A stretch of 64,000 nt of DNA, taken from positions 1 through 64,000 of the forward strand of contig NZ_NRSJ01000005.1 in the NCBI RefSeq assembly GCF_016584085.1, written 5' to 3'. A program made the translations under genes and the position numbers. Below the pieces are notes generated by a model. The model ran no database searches, was not told the origin of the DNA, and saw only the letters and a program-made list of their open reading frames with translations. This document shows, piece after piece, positions 42,303 to 53,891 of this stretch. Origin of the DNA: Halochromatium glycolicum. Lineage in GTDB: Bacteria > Pseudomonadota > Gammaproteobacteria > Chromatiales > Chromatiaceae. Every line of letters starts with the position of its first letter. Position 1 is the first letter of the stretch.

Positions 42303-43466
42303 CTACAGGCAGCGCACCGAGAGCACACCGTCGATCTCGCTGATCCGGCGCACCGTCTCGTCCGGGCAGGGCTTATCGATGTCGATCAGCGTCATCGCGA
42401 GATCACTGCGCGAGCGGTTGAGCATATCGATGATGTTGAGCCCGTCTTCGGCCAGATCGGTCGAGATCTGCCCGACCATGTTGGGCACGTTGCGATTGAC
42501 CACGGCCATCCGATAGCCGCCGTTGCGCGGCAGCACGATCTCCGGGAAATTGACCGAGTTGGTCACATTCCCGTCCTCGAGGTAGGCACGGACCTGATCG
42601 GCGACCATCACCGCGCAGTTCTCTTCGGCCTCACGGGTCGAGGCACCAAGATGCGGCAGGGTGACGACCCGGGGATGGGCCTTCAGCAGGTTGCTCGGGA
42701 AGTCGCAGACATAGGCGTACAGCTTGCCGGCATCGAGCGCGGTCACCGCCGCATCGTCGTCGATGATCCCGTTGCGCGAGAAGTTGAGCAGGACCGCCCC
42801 GTCGCGCATCTCCTGGATGCGCTCGGCATTGATCATGTGCCGGGTCTTGTCAGTGAGCGGCACGTGGAAGCTGATGAAGTCCGAGCGCGAGACGAGATCG
42901 TCGATCGAGAGCGCCGCCTCGACATCGGCCTCGAGCTTCCAGGCACTGCGCACCGTGATGCTCGGGTCATAGCCGATGACCTTCATCCCCAGCGCGCGCG
43001 CCGCGTTGGCGACCAGCACGCCGATGGCACCGAGGCCGATCACACCGAGGGTCCGCCCGGGCAGCTCGAAGCCGACGAAATCCTTCTTACCCGCTTCGAC
43101 CGCCTTGCCGATCGCGGCATCATCGCCCTCGAGCGTGCGCGCGAACTGCCAGCCCTGCGCGATGTTACGCGCGGCGAGCAGCATCCCGGCGAGCACCAGT
43201 TCCTTGACCGCGTTCGCATTGGCCCCGGGCGCATTGAACACCGCGATCCCCCGGTCTGTCATCGCCTCGACCGGGATGTTGTTGACCCCGGCCCCGGCGC
43301 GGCCGACCGCCTTGAGGCTGTCCGGCACCGGCCGTTCGTGCATCTTCGCCGAGCGCACCAGGATGGCATCCGGATGCGTGATCTCGGAGGCGATCTCGTA
43401 GCCTTCGCGCGGCAGCCGGTTGAGCCCGGCCACCGAGATATTGTTCAGCGTCTGGATCTTGAACAT
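42303..43466 (-). CDS. serA: D-3-phosphoglycerate dehydrogenase
   Basis: 387 residues from ATG 43466, with AAGGGG upstream. NAD-binding motif LGVIGLGAIGVLVANAA is present. Catalytic-domain segments SDFISFHVPLTDKTRHMI and LNFSRNGIIDDDAAV carry Arg and Glu/His residues of the family. The C-terminal ACT domain (LAEDGLNIIDMLNRSRSDLA) is short. It makes phosphohydroxypyruvate, the first step of serine synthesis, and is adjacent to serC for the second. It is 5 bp downstream of serC. Confidence 0.93.
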   Translation of the reverse strand: MFKIQTLNNISVAGLNRLPREGYEIASEITHPDAILVRSAKMHERPVPDSLKAVGRAGAGVNNIPVEAMTDRGIAVFNAPGANANAVKELVLAGMLLAARNIAQGWQFARTLEGDDAAIGKAVEAGKKDFVGFELPGRTLGVIGLGAIGVLVANAARALGMKVIGYDPSITVRSAWKLEADVEAALSIDDLVSRSDFISFHVPLTDKTRHMINAERIQEMRDGAVLLNFSRNGIIDDDAAVTALDAGKLYAYVCDFPSNLLKAHPRVVTLPHLGASTREAEENCAVMVADQVRAYLEDGNVTNSVNFPEIVLPRNGGYRMAVVNRNVPNMVGQISTDLAEDGLNIIDMLNRSRSDLAMTLIDIDKPCPDETVRRISEIDGVLSVRCL

Positions 43467-43471
43467 CCGGC

Positions 43472-44551
43472 TCACCCCTTGGTCCGCTCGAACTCGGCCA
43501 TGAATGCGATCAATGCATCGACGCCTTCTTCGGGCATCGCATTGTAGATGCTCGCGCGCATGCCGCCGACCGATCGATGACCCTTCAGCGTCAAGAACCC
43601 GGCATCCTTGGCGCCGGCGAGGAACTCGGCGTCGAGCTCAGGATTGGCCAGTGTGAACGGTACGTTCATCCAGGAGCGCGCGGCCGGCTCGACCGGATTG
43701 GCGTAGAAGCCCGACCCATCGATGGCCGCATAGAGCTTCTCGGCCTTGCGCTGGTTGATTCGGCCCATCGCCTCCAGACCGCCGAGGTCCTTGAGCCACT
43801 GGAAGACGAGTCCGGCCAGATACCAGCTGTAGGTCGGCGGCGTGTTGTACATCGAGCCGGCGTCGGCATGGGTCTTGTAGTCCAGCATCGCTGGCACGCC
43901 GTCCGGCGCCTCACCGATCAGCTCCTCGCGCAGGATCACGAGCGCGAGGCCGGCCGGACCGATGTTCTTCTGGGCGCCGGCATAGATCAGCCCGAAGCGC
44001 GCGACATCGAGCGGCCGCGACAGCAGGGTCGAGGACATGTCCGCAACGAGCGGGGCCGACGACTCGGGGATGTAGGGGAACTCAACGCCTTGGATGGTCT
44101 CGTTCGGGGTGTAGTGCAGATAGGCCGCATCGGCCGAGAGGCTCAGCTCGGTCTGCGCCGGCGCGCGGGTGAAGTTGCCGTCCTCGGTGCTGGCGGCGAG
44201 ATTGACGTCGCAGAATTTGCGCGCCTCGCTGATCGCCTTCTTCGACCAGCTGCCGGTATTCAGGTAATCGGCCCGGTTGCGACCGCGCAGCAGGTTCATC
44301 GGCACCATCGCGAACTGCAGCGAGGCGCCGCCCTGCAGGAACAGGACGCGGTAGCCGTCCGGGATCGCGAGTAGATCGCGCAGATCCTGCTCGGCCTGCT
44401 CCGCGATGGCCATGAACTCCTTGCCGCGGTGGCTCATCTCGGCGACGCACATGCCGCTGCCGTGCCAGTCGAGCATCTCTTCCTGCGCGCGCTGCAGGAC
44501 GGGCTCTGGGAGCATCGCCGGACCGGCGCTGAAATTATAGGGTCGAGACAT
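43472..44551 (-). CDS. serC: Phosphoserine aminotransferase
   Basis: 359 residues. YNFSAGPAMLPEPVLQRAQE is the SerC start. MSHRGKEFMAIAEQAEQDLR and VLFLQGGASLQFAMVPMNLL are PLP-domain motifs. The PLP Lys is in YAGAQKNIGPAGLALVIL. TPPTYSWYLAGLVFQWLKDL is conserved. It transaminates phosphohydroxypyruvate to phosphoserine, and also works in pyridoxal phosphate synthesis. Downstream of gyrA as in other gammaproteobacteria. Confidence 0.95.
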   Translation of the reverse strand: MSRPYNFSAGPAMLPEPVLQRAQEEMLDWHGSGMCVAEMSHRGKEFMAIAEQAEQDLRDLLAIPDGYRVLFLQGGASLQFAMVPMNLLRGRNRADYLNTGSWSKKAISEARKFCDVNLAASTEDGNFTRAPAQTELSLSADAAYLHYTPNETIQGVEFPYIPESSAPLVADMSSTLLSRPLDVARFGLIYAGAQKNIGPAGLALVILREELIGEAPDGVPAMLDYKTHADAGSMYNTPPTYSWYLAGLVFQWLKDLGGLEAMGRINQRKAEKLYAAIDGSGFYANPVEPAARSWMNVPFTLANPELDAEFLAGAKDAGFLTLKGHRSVGGMRASIYNAMPEEGVDALIAFMAEFERTKG

Positions 44552-44632
44552 CAGTCGTACCTTTGTCTGGATTCATGATCGGGCGCGCCGGCGCAGACCT
44601 GCGCACGAGGGTTACAGAATAGCCCGCCCGCT

Positions 44633-47233
<2,601 letters not shown>

Positions 47234-47568
47234 CGTGTTGTTCAGTGCTTCCTTAAAGAGTGAGGTGTGGATGGGAGACGGCGCGAGGGCCGCTGAGCGC
47301 ATCGGGCGAAACAGCGTCAACGCTAACGCAAGGCAAAAGACGGTGTCGAAGAAGACTCGGCGTGGTGACCGCCAAAAGCCCTTTATGATACACCGACATC
47401 GCCTTGCAATGGTGCAGTCGCGCCGCCTGCGCTCGTGTAAGCAGCGCCGAGCGCGACCGGAGCATGTCCGGTTGCAACAACGGGGCGTCTGCGAGGCTGT
47501 CCGGCCTGAGTCCGACCGGAGTCCGACCGGAGTCCGGCCTGAGTCCGACCTGAGCCTAGCCGCACCGG
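47234..47568. other. Gene-free gap between uvrC and gyrA with 11-bp tandem repeats
   Basis: 335 bp between the gyrA start and the uvrC 3' end (both minus strand). It holds the gyrA promoter. Five 11-bp units with consensus GTCCGRCCKGA run from 47499 to 47553, close to the helical repeat of DNA. No gene is visible. Confidence 0.6.
47499..47553. repeat. Five 11-bp tandem units downstream of uvrC
   Basis: Units: GTCCGGCCTGA, GTCCGACCGGA twice, GTCCGGCCTGA, GTCCGACCTGA. The period of 11 bp would place every unit on about the same face of the helix. Lies 15 bp past the uvrC stop. Confidence 0.85.
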
Positions 47569-49389
47569 CTACGCGCGATCGCTCTGTCGATGCAGGGCCT
47601 CGTGGATCTGGCGCGCCAGGGTGCGGCTGATCCCCTCGACCCGGGCAATATCCTCGGGTGCCGCGCGGGTGAGACCCTGAAGCCCACCGAACGCCCGAAG
47701 CAGATTCTGCCGCCGCTTCGGACCGACACCCGGGATCCCTTCGAGCACCGAGGTCTTGCGGGCCTTATCGCGGCGCTGGCGATGGCCGGTGATCGCGAAC
47801 CGATGCGCCTCGTCACGGATCTGCTGGACCAGATGCAGGGCCGGCGAGTCCGCACCGGCAAGGATCGGCTGCCCGCCGTCGGGCCACAGCTGCTCGGCGC
47901 CAGGCTTGCGGTCTGGCCCCTTCGAAACGCCAACCAGCTTGACCCCATCGATACCGAGCTCATCGAGCACCGTCGTGACCGCACCAACCTGCCCCTTGCC
48001 GCCGTCGATCAACAGCAGGTCCGGCAACGGGATCTCGCCCGACTGCACCCGCCGGTAGCGCCGCTGCAACGCCTGTTCGAGCGCCGCATAGTCATCGCCC
48101 GGCTCGATACCCTCGATGTTGAAGCGGCGATAGTCGGACTTGCGAGGCCCCTCGTCATCGAACACGACGCAGGAGGCAACAGTGCGCTCACCCCGCGTGT
48201 GACTGATGTCGAAGCACTCCATCCGGCGCGGCAGGTCCTCGAGCGCGAGCAGATCGCGCAGCGCCTCGAGCCGGCGCGCATAGCCTGCCCGACTACCGAG
48301 CCGGCTCTTGAGCGCCAGGGCGGCGTTGTTCACCGCCATCTCGACCCAGCGCGTCCGCTCGCCACGCAAGCGATGCTTCAGCGCAACACGGCGGCCGGCA
48401 CGCTCGCTCAGCGCAGCGGTCAGGAAGTCGGCCTCGTCCGGCTCGGCATTCATCAGGACCTCGGGCGGCACATCCTTATCGCTATAGAACTGCGCCAAGA
48501 AACCACTGAGGATGCTCGCCGGATCGGCATCGGCCGGGACTTGCGGAAAGAACGCCTTGTTGCCGAGATTACGGCCGGAGCGGATGAAGAAGACCTGAAC
48601 GCAGACGGTACCGGCCTCCTCGACCAGCGCGATGATGTCGACATCACCGCCCTCAGCGGTGACGTACTGGCGCTGCTGGATACGCTGCAGGGTCGCGATC
48701 TGATCGCGCAACACCGCGGCGCGCTCGAACTCGAGCTCGGCCGCAGCCTGCTCCATCCGGTCGCCGAGCTCGGCGATGACCTCGTCGGTACGGCCCTCGA
48801 GAAATTTGATGCTGTGCTCGACATCGACCGCATAGTCTTCGGACCGAATCAGCCCGACGCAAGGTCCGGTACAGCGCTTGATCTGGTACTGCAGGCATGG
48901 GCGCGTGCGGGTCCGGTAGAAGCTATCCCGACACTGACGCACCGGGAACAACTTCTGCAGGAGCTGCAAGGTCTCGCGGACCGCCCAGGCACTCGGATAG
49001 GGACCGAAGTAGCGCCCCTCCCCGGCGCGCGAGCCGCGGTAGAAGGACAGGCGCGGAAAGGCGTCCTGCGTGCTCAGATAGACGTACGGATAGCTCTTGT
49101 CATCGCGCAGCACGACGTTGAACCGAGGCCGATGGGTCTTGATCAGGTCGCTCTCGAGCAGTAGCGCCTCGCCCTCGGTTCGGGTCAGGGTCACCTGGAT
49201 ATCGGCGATCTGCGAGACCATCACCTGTAGCCGCCGGTTGAGCGCACGCCCGAAGTAGCTCGCGACCCGACGCTTCAGGTTCTTCGCCTTCCCGACGTAG
49301 AGCACCGTTCCGGCCTCGTCGAGCATCCGGTAGACACCCGGCTCGGCGGGGATCTGTGACAAGGCGGCGCGGTAATCGAAGCTCGGCAT
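47569..49389 (-). CDS. uvrC: Excinuclease ABC subunit C
   Basis: 606 residues from ATG 49389 ([20 protein letters not shown]). GIY-YIG nuclease at the N-terminus ([20 protein letters not shown]). The UvrB-binding UVR motif is [20 protein letters not shown]. The C-terminal nuclease half has [19 protein letters not shown] and [13 protein letters not shown]. Helix-hairpin-helix pairs end it ([20 protein letters not shown]). It makes both incisions in nucleotide excision repair. Length is normal. Confidence 0.96.
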   Translation of the reverse strand: MPSFDYRAALSQIPAEPGVYRMLDEAGTVLYVGKAKNLKRRVASYFGRALNRRLQVMVSQIADIQVTLTRTEGEALLLESDLIKTHRPRFNVVLRDDKSYPYVYLSTQDAFPRLSFYRGSRAGEGRYFGPYPSAWAVRETLQLLQKLFPVRQCRDSFYRTRTRPCLQYQIKRCTGPCVGLIRSEDYAVDVEHSIKFLEGRTDEVIAELGDRMEQAAAELEFERAAVLRDQIATLQRIQQRQYVTAEGGDVDIIALVEEAGTVCVQVFFIRSGRNLGNKAFFPQVPADADPASILSGFLAQFYSDKDVPPEVLMNAEPDEADFLTAALSERAGRRVALKHRLRGERTRWVEMAVNNAALALKSRLGSRAGYARRLEALRDLLALEDLPRRMECFDISHTRGERTVASCVVFDDEGPRKSDYRRFNIEGIEPGDDYAALEQALQRRYRRVQSGEIPLPDLLLIDGGKGQVGAVTTVLDELGIDGVKLVGVSKGPDRKPGAEQLWPDGGQPILAGADSPALHLVQQIRDEAHRFAITGHRQRRDKARKTSVLEGIPGVGPKRRQNLLRAFGGLQGLTRAAPEDIARVEGISRTLARQIHEALHRQSDRA

Positions 49390-49599
49390 ACAACACTCGG
49401 AAGGATCGTCTTGAGGGTCCAGAGACGCCTGAGTATAGCGACGCGCCTGAGGACAGCCGAAGGGATAGACCCTGCCCTGATCGGTCGCGTAGACCATTCG
49501 CCGCCTCGACCTGAATGGCCGCCGCAGCCCTCGATGAAGGGCCGGAATCGCAGCGACCGGCGTCCCACGACTTGAGAATGGCGCCCATTGCCGGCAAGA

Positions 49600-50811
49600 A
49601 TGGCGCCTCGCACCCGCCATTACAGCTCGCTGCAGCGCATGCGCTACCCCGACTATCAAGGCGGCAGCATCGTCAACCTGATGGCCTCGCTGCTGACGGC
49701 CCGCGGTCGTCGCGGACAATTCGGGCCCATGCCCTACCCGGAGGCGCGGCTGCTGCCGGCTGCCGAGCTCGGGCGTGCCCGCCACATCGTGCTGCTGGTG
49801 ATCGACGGACTCGGCGACGCCTGGCTCCAGCGTCAATCGCCGACGGGACCGTTAGCGAGCCACCGACTCGGCGCACTGAGCTCGGTATTCCCGCCGACCA
49901 CAGCGACAGCGATCACCACCTACCTGACCGGCGACGCGCCCCAACAGCATGGGATGACCGGCTGGTATATGTGGCTTCAAGAGCTGGGCTCGATACTCGC
50001 GGTGCTACCCGGGACACCACGGCATGGCGGCAGCGGCTACCAAGACGCCGGAATCGATCCGGCACAACTGTTCGGGCATCAGCCGCTCTCAGAGCGGCTC
50101 GAGACCGAATCCGTCGTGATCTCACCGAAGCAGATCGCGCGCTCGCCCTACAATCTCGCCCACCTGGGGCAGGCGACATTGCATGTCTACAAGAACCTCG
50201 CAGGGATGTTCCGGCAGATCGCAACGGCCGTGAAACGCGCGCGCAGCCCGTCATTCATCTATGCGTATTGGTCGGAGCTGGACGCAGTTGGGCATCAACG
50301 CGGGATCGAAAGCCCGCAGGCGCTGACCCATCTCGAGCAGATCGAGGCCCAGCTCAGCATCCTGTTCGAACGGCTCGCCGGCACCGATACGCTGCTACTG
50401 GTGAGCGCTGATCATGGCCAGTTGGATTCCCGACCAGAGGCGCTCATCGAGCTCAGCAAGCTGCCGGAGCTCGTCGACTGCCTGCGCATCCCGCTCTGTG
50501 GCGAGCCGCGGGCCGCCTATTGCTACCTGCGTCCGAATCAGGCGCGCCGGTTCGAGCAGCTCTGCATCAAGCATCTCGAGCCCCACTTCAGCCTCCACCC
50601 GAGCGCGGAGCTGGTCGAGGCGGGTCTGTTCGGGCTCGGCAAGGCCCATCCGCGTCTGCACGAGCGCATCGGCGACTACACCCTGATCGCCCGTGACGAT
50701 GGCGTGATCCATCAACAGCTGGCGCATCAAAAGGCGTTCGAACAGATCGGGGTCCATGGCGGCCTGAGCCCGGCCGAGCTGATGGTGCCGCTGTGTGGGT
50801 TCGAGCTGTGA
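49600..50811 (+). CDS. Alkaline-phosphatase-superfamily protein (nucleotide pyrophosphatase/phosphodiesterase type)
   Basis: 403 residues from ATG 49600 (ATG 49639, MRYPDYQGGSIVNLMASLL, is an alternative). HIVLLVIDGLGDAWL gives the first metal Asp. SSVFPPTTATAITTYLTGDA contains the nucleophile Thr. HGMTGWYMWLQELG and YAYWSELDAVGHQRGIES give further metal ligands, and LLVSADHGQLDSR the last DHG. Likely a cytoplasmic type I phosphodiesterase with unknown substrate. It is divergent from uvrC and overlaps the MOSC gene by 4 bp. Confidence 0.85.
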   Translation: MAPRTRHYSSLQRMRYPDYQGGSIVNLMASLLTARGRRGQFGPMPYPEARLLPAAELGRARHIVLLVIDGLGDAWLQRQSPTGPLASHRLGALSSVFPPTTATAITTYLTGDAPQQHGMTGWYMWLQELGSILAVLPGTPRHGGSGYQDAGIDPAQLFGHQPLSERLETESVVISPKQIARSPYNLAHLGQATLHVYKNLAGMFRQIATAVKRARSPSFIYAYWSELDAVGHQRGIESPQALTHLEQIEAQLSILFERLAGTDTLLLVSADHGQLDSRPEALIELSKLPELVDCLRIPLCGEPRAAYCYLRPNQARRFEQLCIKHLEPHFSLHPSAELVEAGLFGLGKAHPRLHERIGDYTLIARDDGVIHQQLAHQKAFEQIGVHGGLSPAELMVPLCGFEL

Positions 50812-51317
50812 TCAGCCTGCGGCGGCTCCGCGCTCTATTCAGCCAGAGCCGGCCGCCGCAGCTGGTCGGCATCTACGTCGCCGAGCACGCGGGCGCCAGG
50901 ATGCAAGGACTCGAAGCGGCCGAGGCGCTCGTCGGTCGCGGGCTCGTCGGGGACCGTTATGCCACCGACGCCGGCCACTGGCGCGCGACCGACCGCTGCG
51001 AGATCACCCTGATCTCGGCCGAGGATCTGCTCCGATCGGAACGACGCACCGGCCTGAAGCTGCAACAAGGGGCGCATCGGCGTAATCTCGTCGTCGCCGG
51101 GCTCCGCCAGTCCGAGCTTCGCGGCGCTCGGCTGCGAATCGGCGAGGTCGAACTCGGTTGGCACCGGATCCGGCCGCCCTGTGGCTACCTCGACCAAATC
51201 GCCGGCCGCGGTATGGCCAACGCCCTCGGTCGCCACGCTGGGCATTGCTTCCGTGTTGTCGCAAGCGGGCGGCTACAGCTCGGTGACCGGGTGGAGCTGT
51301 GGCGGCCTGAGGGTTGA
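50808..51317 (+). CDS. MOSC-domain protein
   Basis: 169 residues from GTG 50808, which overlaps the preceding stop (GTGA). VGIYVAEHAGARMQGLEAAE, EALVGRGLVGDRYATDAGHW, EITLISAEDLL and HRRNLVVAGL are MOSC family segments. The conserved Cys lies in RIRPPCGYLDQIAGRGM. MOSC domains handle sulfur in molybdenum cofactor systems; the specific substrate is unknown here. Cotranscribed with the phosphodiesterase-type gene. Confidence 0.85.
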   Translation: MISLRRLRALFSQSRPPQLVGIYVAEHAGARMQGLEAAEALVGRGLVGDRYATDAGHWRATDRCEITLISAEDLLRSERRTGLKLQQGAHRRNLVVAGLRQSELRGARLRIGEVELGWHRIRPPCGYLDQIAGRGMANALGRHAGHCFRVVASGRLQLGDRVELWRPEG

Positions 51318-51540
51318 CCATCCTGGCGGCGCGCCACCGCAGAGGATGACAGGATCGCGGCCATGGTTACGGATTAATGGTCACGGCGGGGCGCAACCCG
51401 GGACAATCGAGCCCGCCTGATACAGGGTGCGCGGCTCGACGGCGTTGTCGCGATCGCCGAAGAGACAATCGGAGAATCAGGCCAACGCGCTATACTCGCG
51501 CCCCATCGCATCACGGTCTGGCTCCCAAGGAAGCCGCAGA

Positions 51541-52356
51541 ATGGAGCTCATCCAGATAATCCTGCTTGCTTGCGTCCAAGGGCTCACGGAGTTCCTTCCG
51601 ATCTCGAGCTCCGCGCACCTCATCGTGACGCCGCTTCTATTCGGCTACGCACTGCAGAGCCTGGCCTTCGACGTCGCCGTGCACGTCGGTACGCTCGCCG
51701 CGGTCATGCTTTACTTTCGTCAAGAACTGGTGCGGATGACGATTGCCGCGCTGCTCTCGCTGCGCGATCGCTCCTTGGCCGACCCCGACGCCCGCCTCGC
51801 CTGGATGGTCATCGTCGCGACCGCGCCGATCCTGGCGCTGGGGCTGCCGCTGAAAACGTTACTTGAGTTACTGCGTCAGGACGACGACCTCGTCGGCCTG
51901 GTGATCGTCGGCACGACAATCGGTTTCGGGCTGCTGTTATGGCTAGCGGACCGCTTGGGTCGCCGACATCGGGATGAATACGGCATAGGTTGGGGCAGCG
52001 CTCTGGTCATCGGCCTGTTTCAGACCGTTGCGATCATCCCGGGCACCTCACGCTCGGGGATCACGATGACCGCGGGGCTCTTTCTTGGCCTCACGCGCCA
52101 GGCAGCCTCGCGCTTCTCGTTCTTGTTGTCGATTCCGACGATCCTGATAGCTGGCCTTCTCGAGACCAAGGAGCTTATCGACTCACCAACGCCGGTCGCC
52201 TGGGATGAGCTCTGGCTCGGGGCGCTGCTCTCATTCGTCGTCGCCTATCTGACCATCCATTTCTTCCTGCGCTTTATCGAACGCGTCAGCATGTTTCCCT
52301 TCGTGGTCTACCGCCTGCTGCTCGGCGGCTTGATACTGTGGGTGGTCTTGCAGTGA
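51541..52356 (+). CDS. uppP: Undecaprenyl-diphosphatase
   Basis: 271 residues, about eight membrane helices. EFLPISSSAHLIV and VAIIPGTSRSGITMTAGLFL are the two active-site motifs, with the catalytic Glu, Ser and Arg. AFDVAVHVGTLAAVMLYF is also conserved. It recycles undecaprenyl pyrophosphate at the membrane for cell-wall synthesis. It starts 223 bp after the MOSC gene, so it has its own promoter. Confidence 0.95.
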   Translation: MELIQIILLACVQGLTEFLPISSSAHLIVTPLLFGYALQSLAFDVAVHVGTLAAVMLYFRQELVRMTIAALLSLRDRSLADPDARLAWMVIVATAPILALGLPLKTLLELLRQDDDLVGLVIVGTTIGFGLLLWLADRLGRRHRDEYGIGWGSALVIGLFQTVAIIPGTSRSGITMTAGLFLGLTRQAASRFSFLLSIPTILIAGLLETKELIDSPTPVAWDELWLGALLSFVVAYLTIHFFLRFIERVSMFPFVVYRLLLGGLILWVVLQ

Positions 52357-52413
52357 GCAGGAGTCGCCCTTACGCCTGATCGGCAACGGGGCTGGATCAG
52401 ACCTCTCTCGTCT

Positions 52414-52680
52414 ATGGCGGAGCTCTTTGCGACTGGCCGCATCGTCGACCTCATCCTGGCCCTGGTGCTGATCGAGGCGCTGGGCATCGCCCTCGTGCAT
52501 CGGTTTGCTCGCCGCGGCCCGTCATTGGCCGAGTTGGCACCCAACCTCTTGGCAGGATTCCTGCTGCTCCTCAGTGTTCGGGCCGCCATCTCAGAGGTCC
52601 ACTGGACCCTGATCGCGCTACCACTCACTGCCGCCCTGCTCGCGCATCTGGCCGATCTCATCGGGCGCTGGGGAAAATAG
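52414..52680 (+). CDS. Small membrane protein downstream of uppP
   Basis: 88 residues with three hydrophobic segments (IVDLILALVLIEALGIALVH, LAPNLLAGFLLLLSVRAAI, LIALPLTAALLAHLADLIG). Looks like a conserved small inner-membrane protein; no name is known to me. It follows uppP by 57 bp and is followed by a terminator, so it is the last gene of that transcript. Confidence 0.6.
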   Translation: MAELFATGRIVDLILALVLIEALGIALVHRFARRGPSLAELAPNLLAGFLLLLSVRAAISEVHWTLIALPLTAALLAHLADLIGRWGK

Positions 52681-52689
52681 AGCCTCAAC

Positions 52690-52718
52690 AAAAAAGCAGC
52701 CGTTCGGCTGCCTTTTTG
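52690..52718. terminator. Bidirectional rho-independent terminator
   Basis: GCAGCC-GTTC-GGCTGC hairpin flanked by A5 on the left and T5 on the right. It can end the uppP transcript on the plus strand and the puf transcript on the minus strand. Confidence 0.9.
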
Positions 52719-52723
52719 CTTCG

Positions 52724-52760
52724 GCGCCAAGTCACCCGTGTTGCGCGGGTGACTTGGCGC
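52724..52760. other. Strong hairpin at the 3' end of the puf operon
   Basis: Perfect 15-bp arms (GCGCCAAGTCACCCG) with a 7-base loop, 29 bp after the pufA3 stop. It has no T-run of its own, so it likely protects puf mRNA from 3' exonucleases, with the terminator at 52690 downstream. Confidence 0.75.
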
Positions 52761-52789
52761 ATCCATCCGCAGACGGACGGCCTCAAACG

Positions 52790-52969
52790 CTAAACGAGGC
52801 CGATCTGCTGGGAAACCAGCTGCGCGACCGGCGGAATGCCATCGCCGAGCCAGTTGAAGTCCGCACTGCTGAGCAGGATGAAATGGATCAGCAGACCCAG
52901 GATGAACAGGAAGATGAAGATTGCCACCAGGGTGCGGCGTGGATCGAAGATCTGCCAGAGCTTATGCAT
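52790..52969 (-). CDS. pufA: Light-harvesting 1 alpha polypeptide, third copy
   Basis: 59 residues from ATG 52969, with GAGGAA upstream. [20 protein letters not shown] shows the LH1 alpha signature (W and DPRR), a single membrane helix and the bacteriochlorophyll-ligand His in [21 protein letters not shown] follows with no residue missing at the position linked to red-shifted Ca-binding LH1. The last gene of the operon, 87 bp after pufB3. Confidence 0.93.
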   Translation of the reverse strand: MHKLWQIFDPRRTLVAIFIFLFILGLLIHFILLSSADFNWLGDGIPPVAQLVSQQIGLV

Positions 52970-53056
52970 GTGAAATTCCTCTGCGTTAGTCGCTAAGACT
53001 CGGAGCACCGTCGTGTGGAGGTGCTCGCAAAGTCAGGTTCGCAAGCGCGTCAGCCC

Positions 53057-53200
53057 TTACAGCCAGGGGCGCCAGAGCCACGCCAGCACGTGAGCGAAAA
53101 TGACGACACCAAAGAAGGCGGTCATGCTGGACGTGAAGATGCCGTGGAACTCCTGGGCCTCTTCTTCGGTCAGTCCGGTCAGGCTTTTCGGGTCAGCCAT
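53057..53200 (-). CDS. pufB: Light-harvesting 1 beta polypeptide, third copy
   Basis: 47 residues: [20 protein letters not shown], then [20 protein letters not shown] and WLWRPWL. The bacteriochlorophyll-ligand His is in FAHVLAW, and the other conserved His is in QEFHG. It differs from pufB1 and pufB2 only at position 4 (Pro for Asn). Confidence 0.93.
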   Translation of the reverse strand: MADPKSLTGLTEEEAQEFHGIFTSSMTAFFGVVIFAHVLAWLWRPWL

Positions 53201-53374
53201 GGATGTAACCTCCGGTTTTCAGAAAGGGCCTCTCGGCCATCGACCGCGTATTCCCCCGCGGCGGGGTTGCCCTCTTGGGCTTGCCGCACCGAGCGCCAAG
53301 CCCGATGCAACCGCGCACCATTAGACGGTGCTTCGGCAACAGTCACGAAACGGTTGCCATCTCTAGCCAATGCT

Positions 53375-53566
53375 TCAGTTCATTGTCCGGGCTGCCGGCA
53401 TTGCCGACATGTTCGAGGTCGGGGCCTCGACAGACGCACCACCAATCCAGTTGAAGTCCGGTGACGCCAACAGGATGAAGTGGATCAACAGTGCCAGCAC
53501 AAACAAGAAGCTGAACAGCGCCATCAGGGTCCGGCGCGGATCAAATAGCTGCCAAATACGATGCAT
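53375..53566 (-). CDS. pufA: Light-harvesting 1 alpha polypeptide, second copy
   Basis: 63 residues. [20 protein letters not shown] is the standard LH1 alpha start, with DPRR. The membrane helix ends [15 protein letters not shown] (ligand His). The C-terminal tail ([20 protein letters not shown]) differs from copies 1 and 3. It lies 94 bp after pufB2 and 174 bp before pufB3, a gap big enough for mRNA processing structures. Confidence 0.92.
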   Translation of the reverse strand: MHRIWQLFDPRRTLMALFSFLFVLALLIHFILLASPDFNWIGGASVEAPTSNMSAMPAARTMN

Positions 53567-53597
53567 GAGGTCTCTCCTCTAGAAAGGTTGGGTGAGG

Positions 53598-53615
53598 CGA
53601 GCAGCAAACTGCTCG
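53598..53615. other. Small perfect hairpin between pufB2 and pufA2
   Basis: CGAGCAG-CAAA-CTGCTCG, 7-bp arms with a 4-base loop, in the 94-bp gap. Such hairpins in puf operons set the relative stability of antenna and reaction-centre mRNA segments. Confidence 0.5.
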
Positions 53616-53660
53616 AGGTCCATCACCCTTCGCATCAGGGTCCTGAGGAACCCCTGTCGC

Positions 53661-53804
53661 CTACAGCCAGGGGCGCCAGAGCCACGCCAGCACGTGTGCG
53701 AAAATGACTACGCCGAAGAAGGCGGTCATGCTAGACGTGAAGATGCCGTGGAACTCTTGGGCTTCTTCTTCGGTTAGGCCCGTCAGGCTCTTGTTATCAG
53801 CCAT
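53661..53804 (-). CDS. pufB: Light-harvesting 1 beta polypeptide, second copy
   Basis: 47 residues identical in sequence to pufB1 at the protein level, with synonymous DNA differences. Ligand His in FAHVLAW. It lies 87 bp after pufC, so this pair is a downstream duplication of the pufBA unit at 57664-57266. Confidence 0.94.
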   Translation of the reverse strand: MADNKSLTGLTEEEAQEFHGIFTSSMTAFFGVVIFAHVLAWLWRPWL

Positions 53805-53891
53805 GGAAATCACCTCTGTCGTTTTCAGGTTTGACCTTTCGGTCATCGGTTCCGCCCATCCGGACGGGGTGATCCCTCACCCTGGATAGTC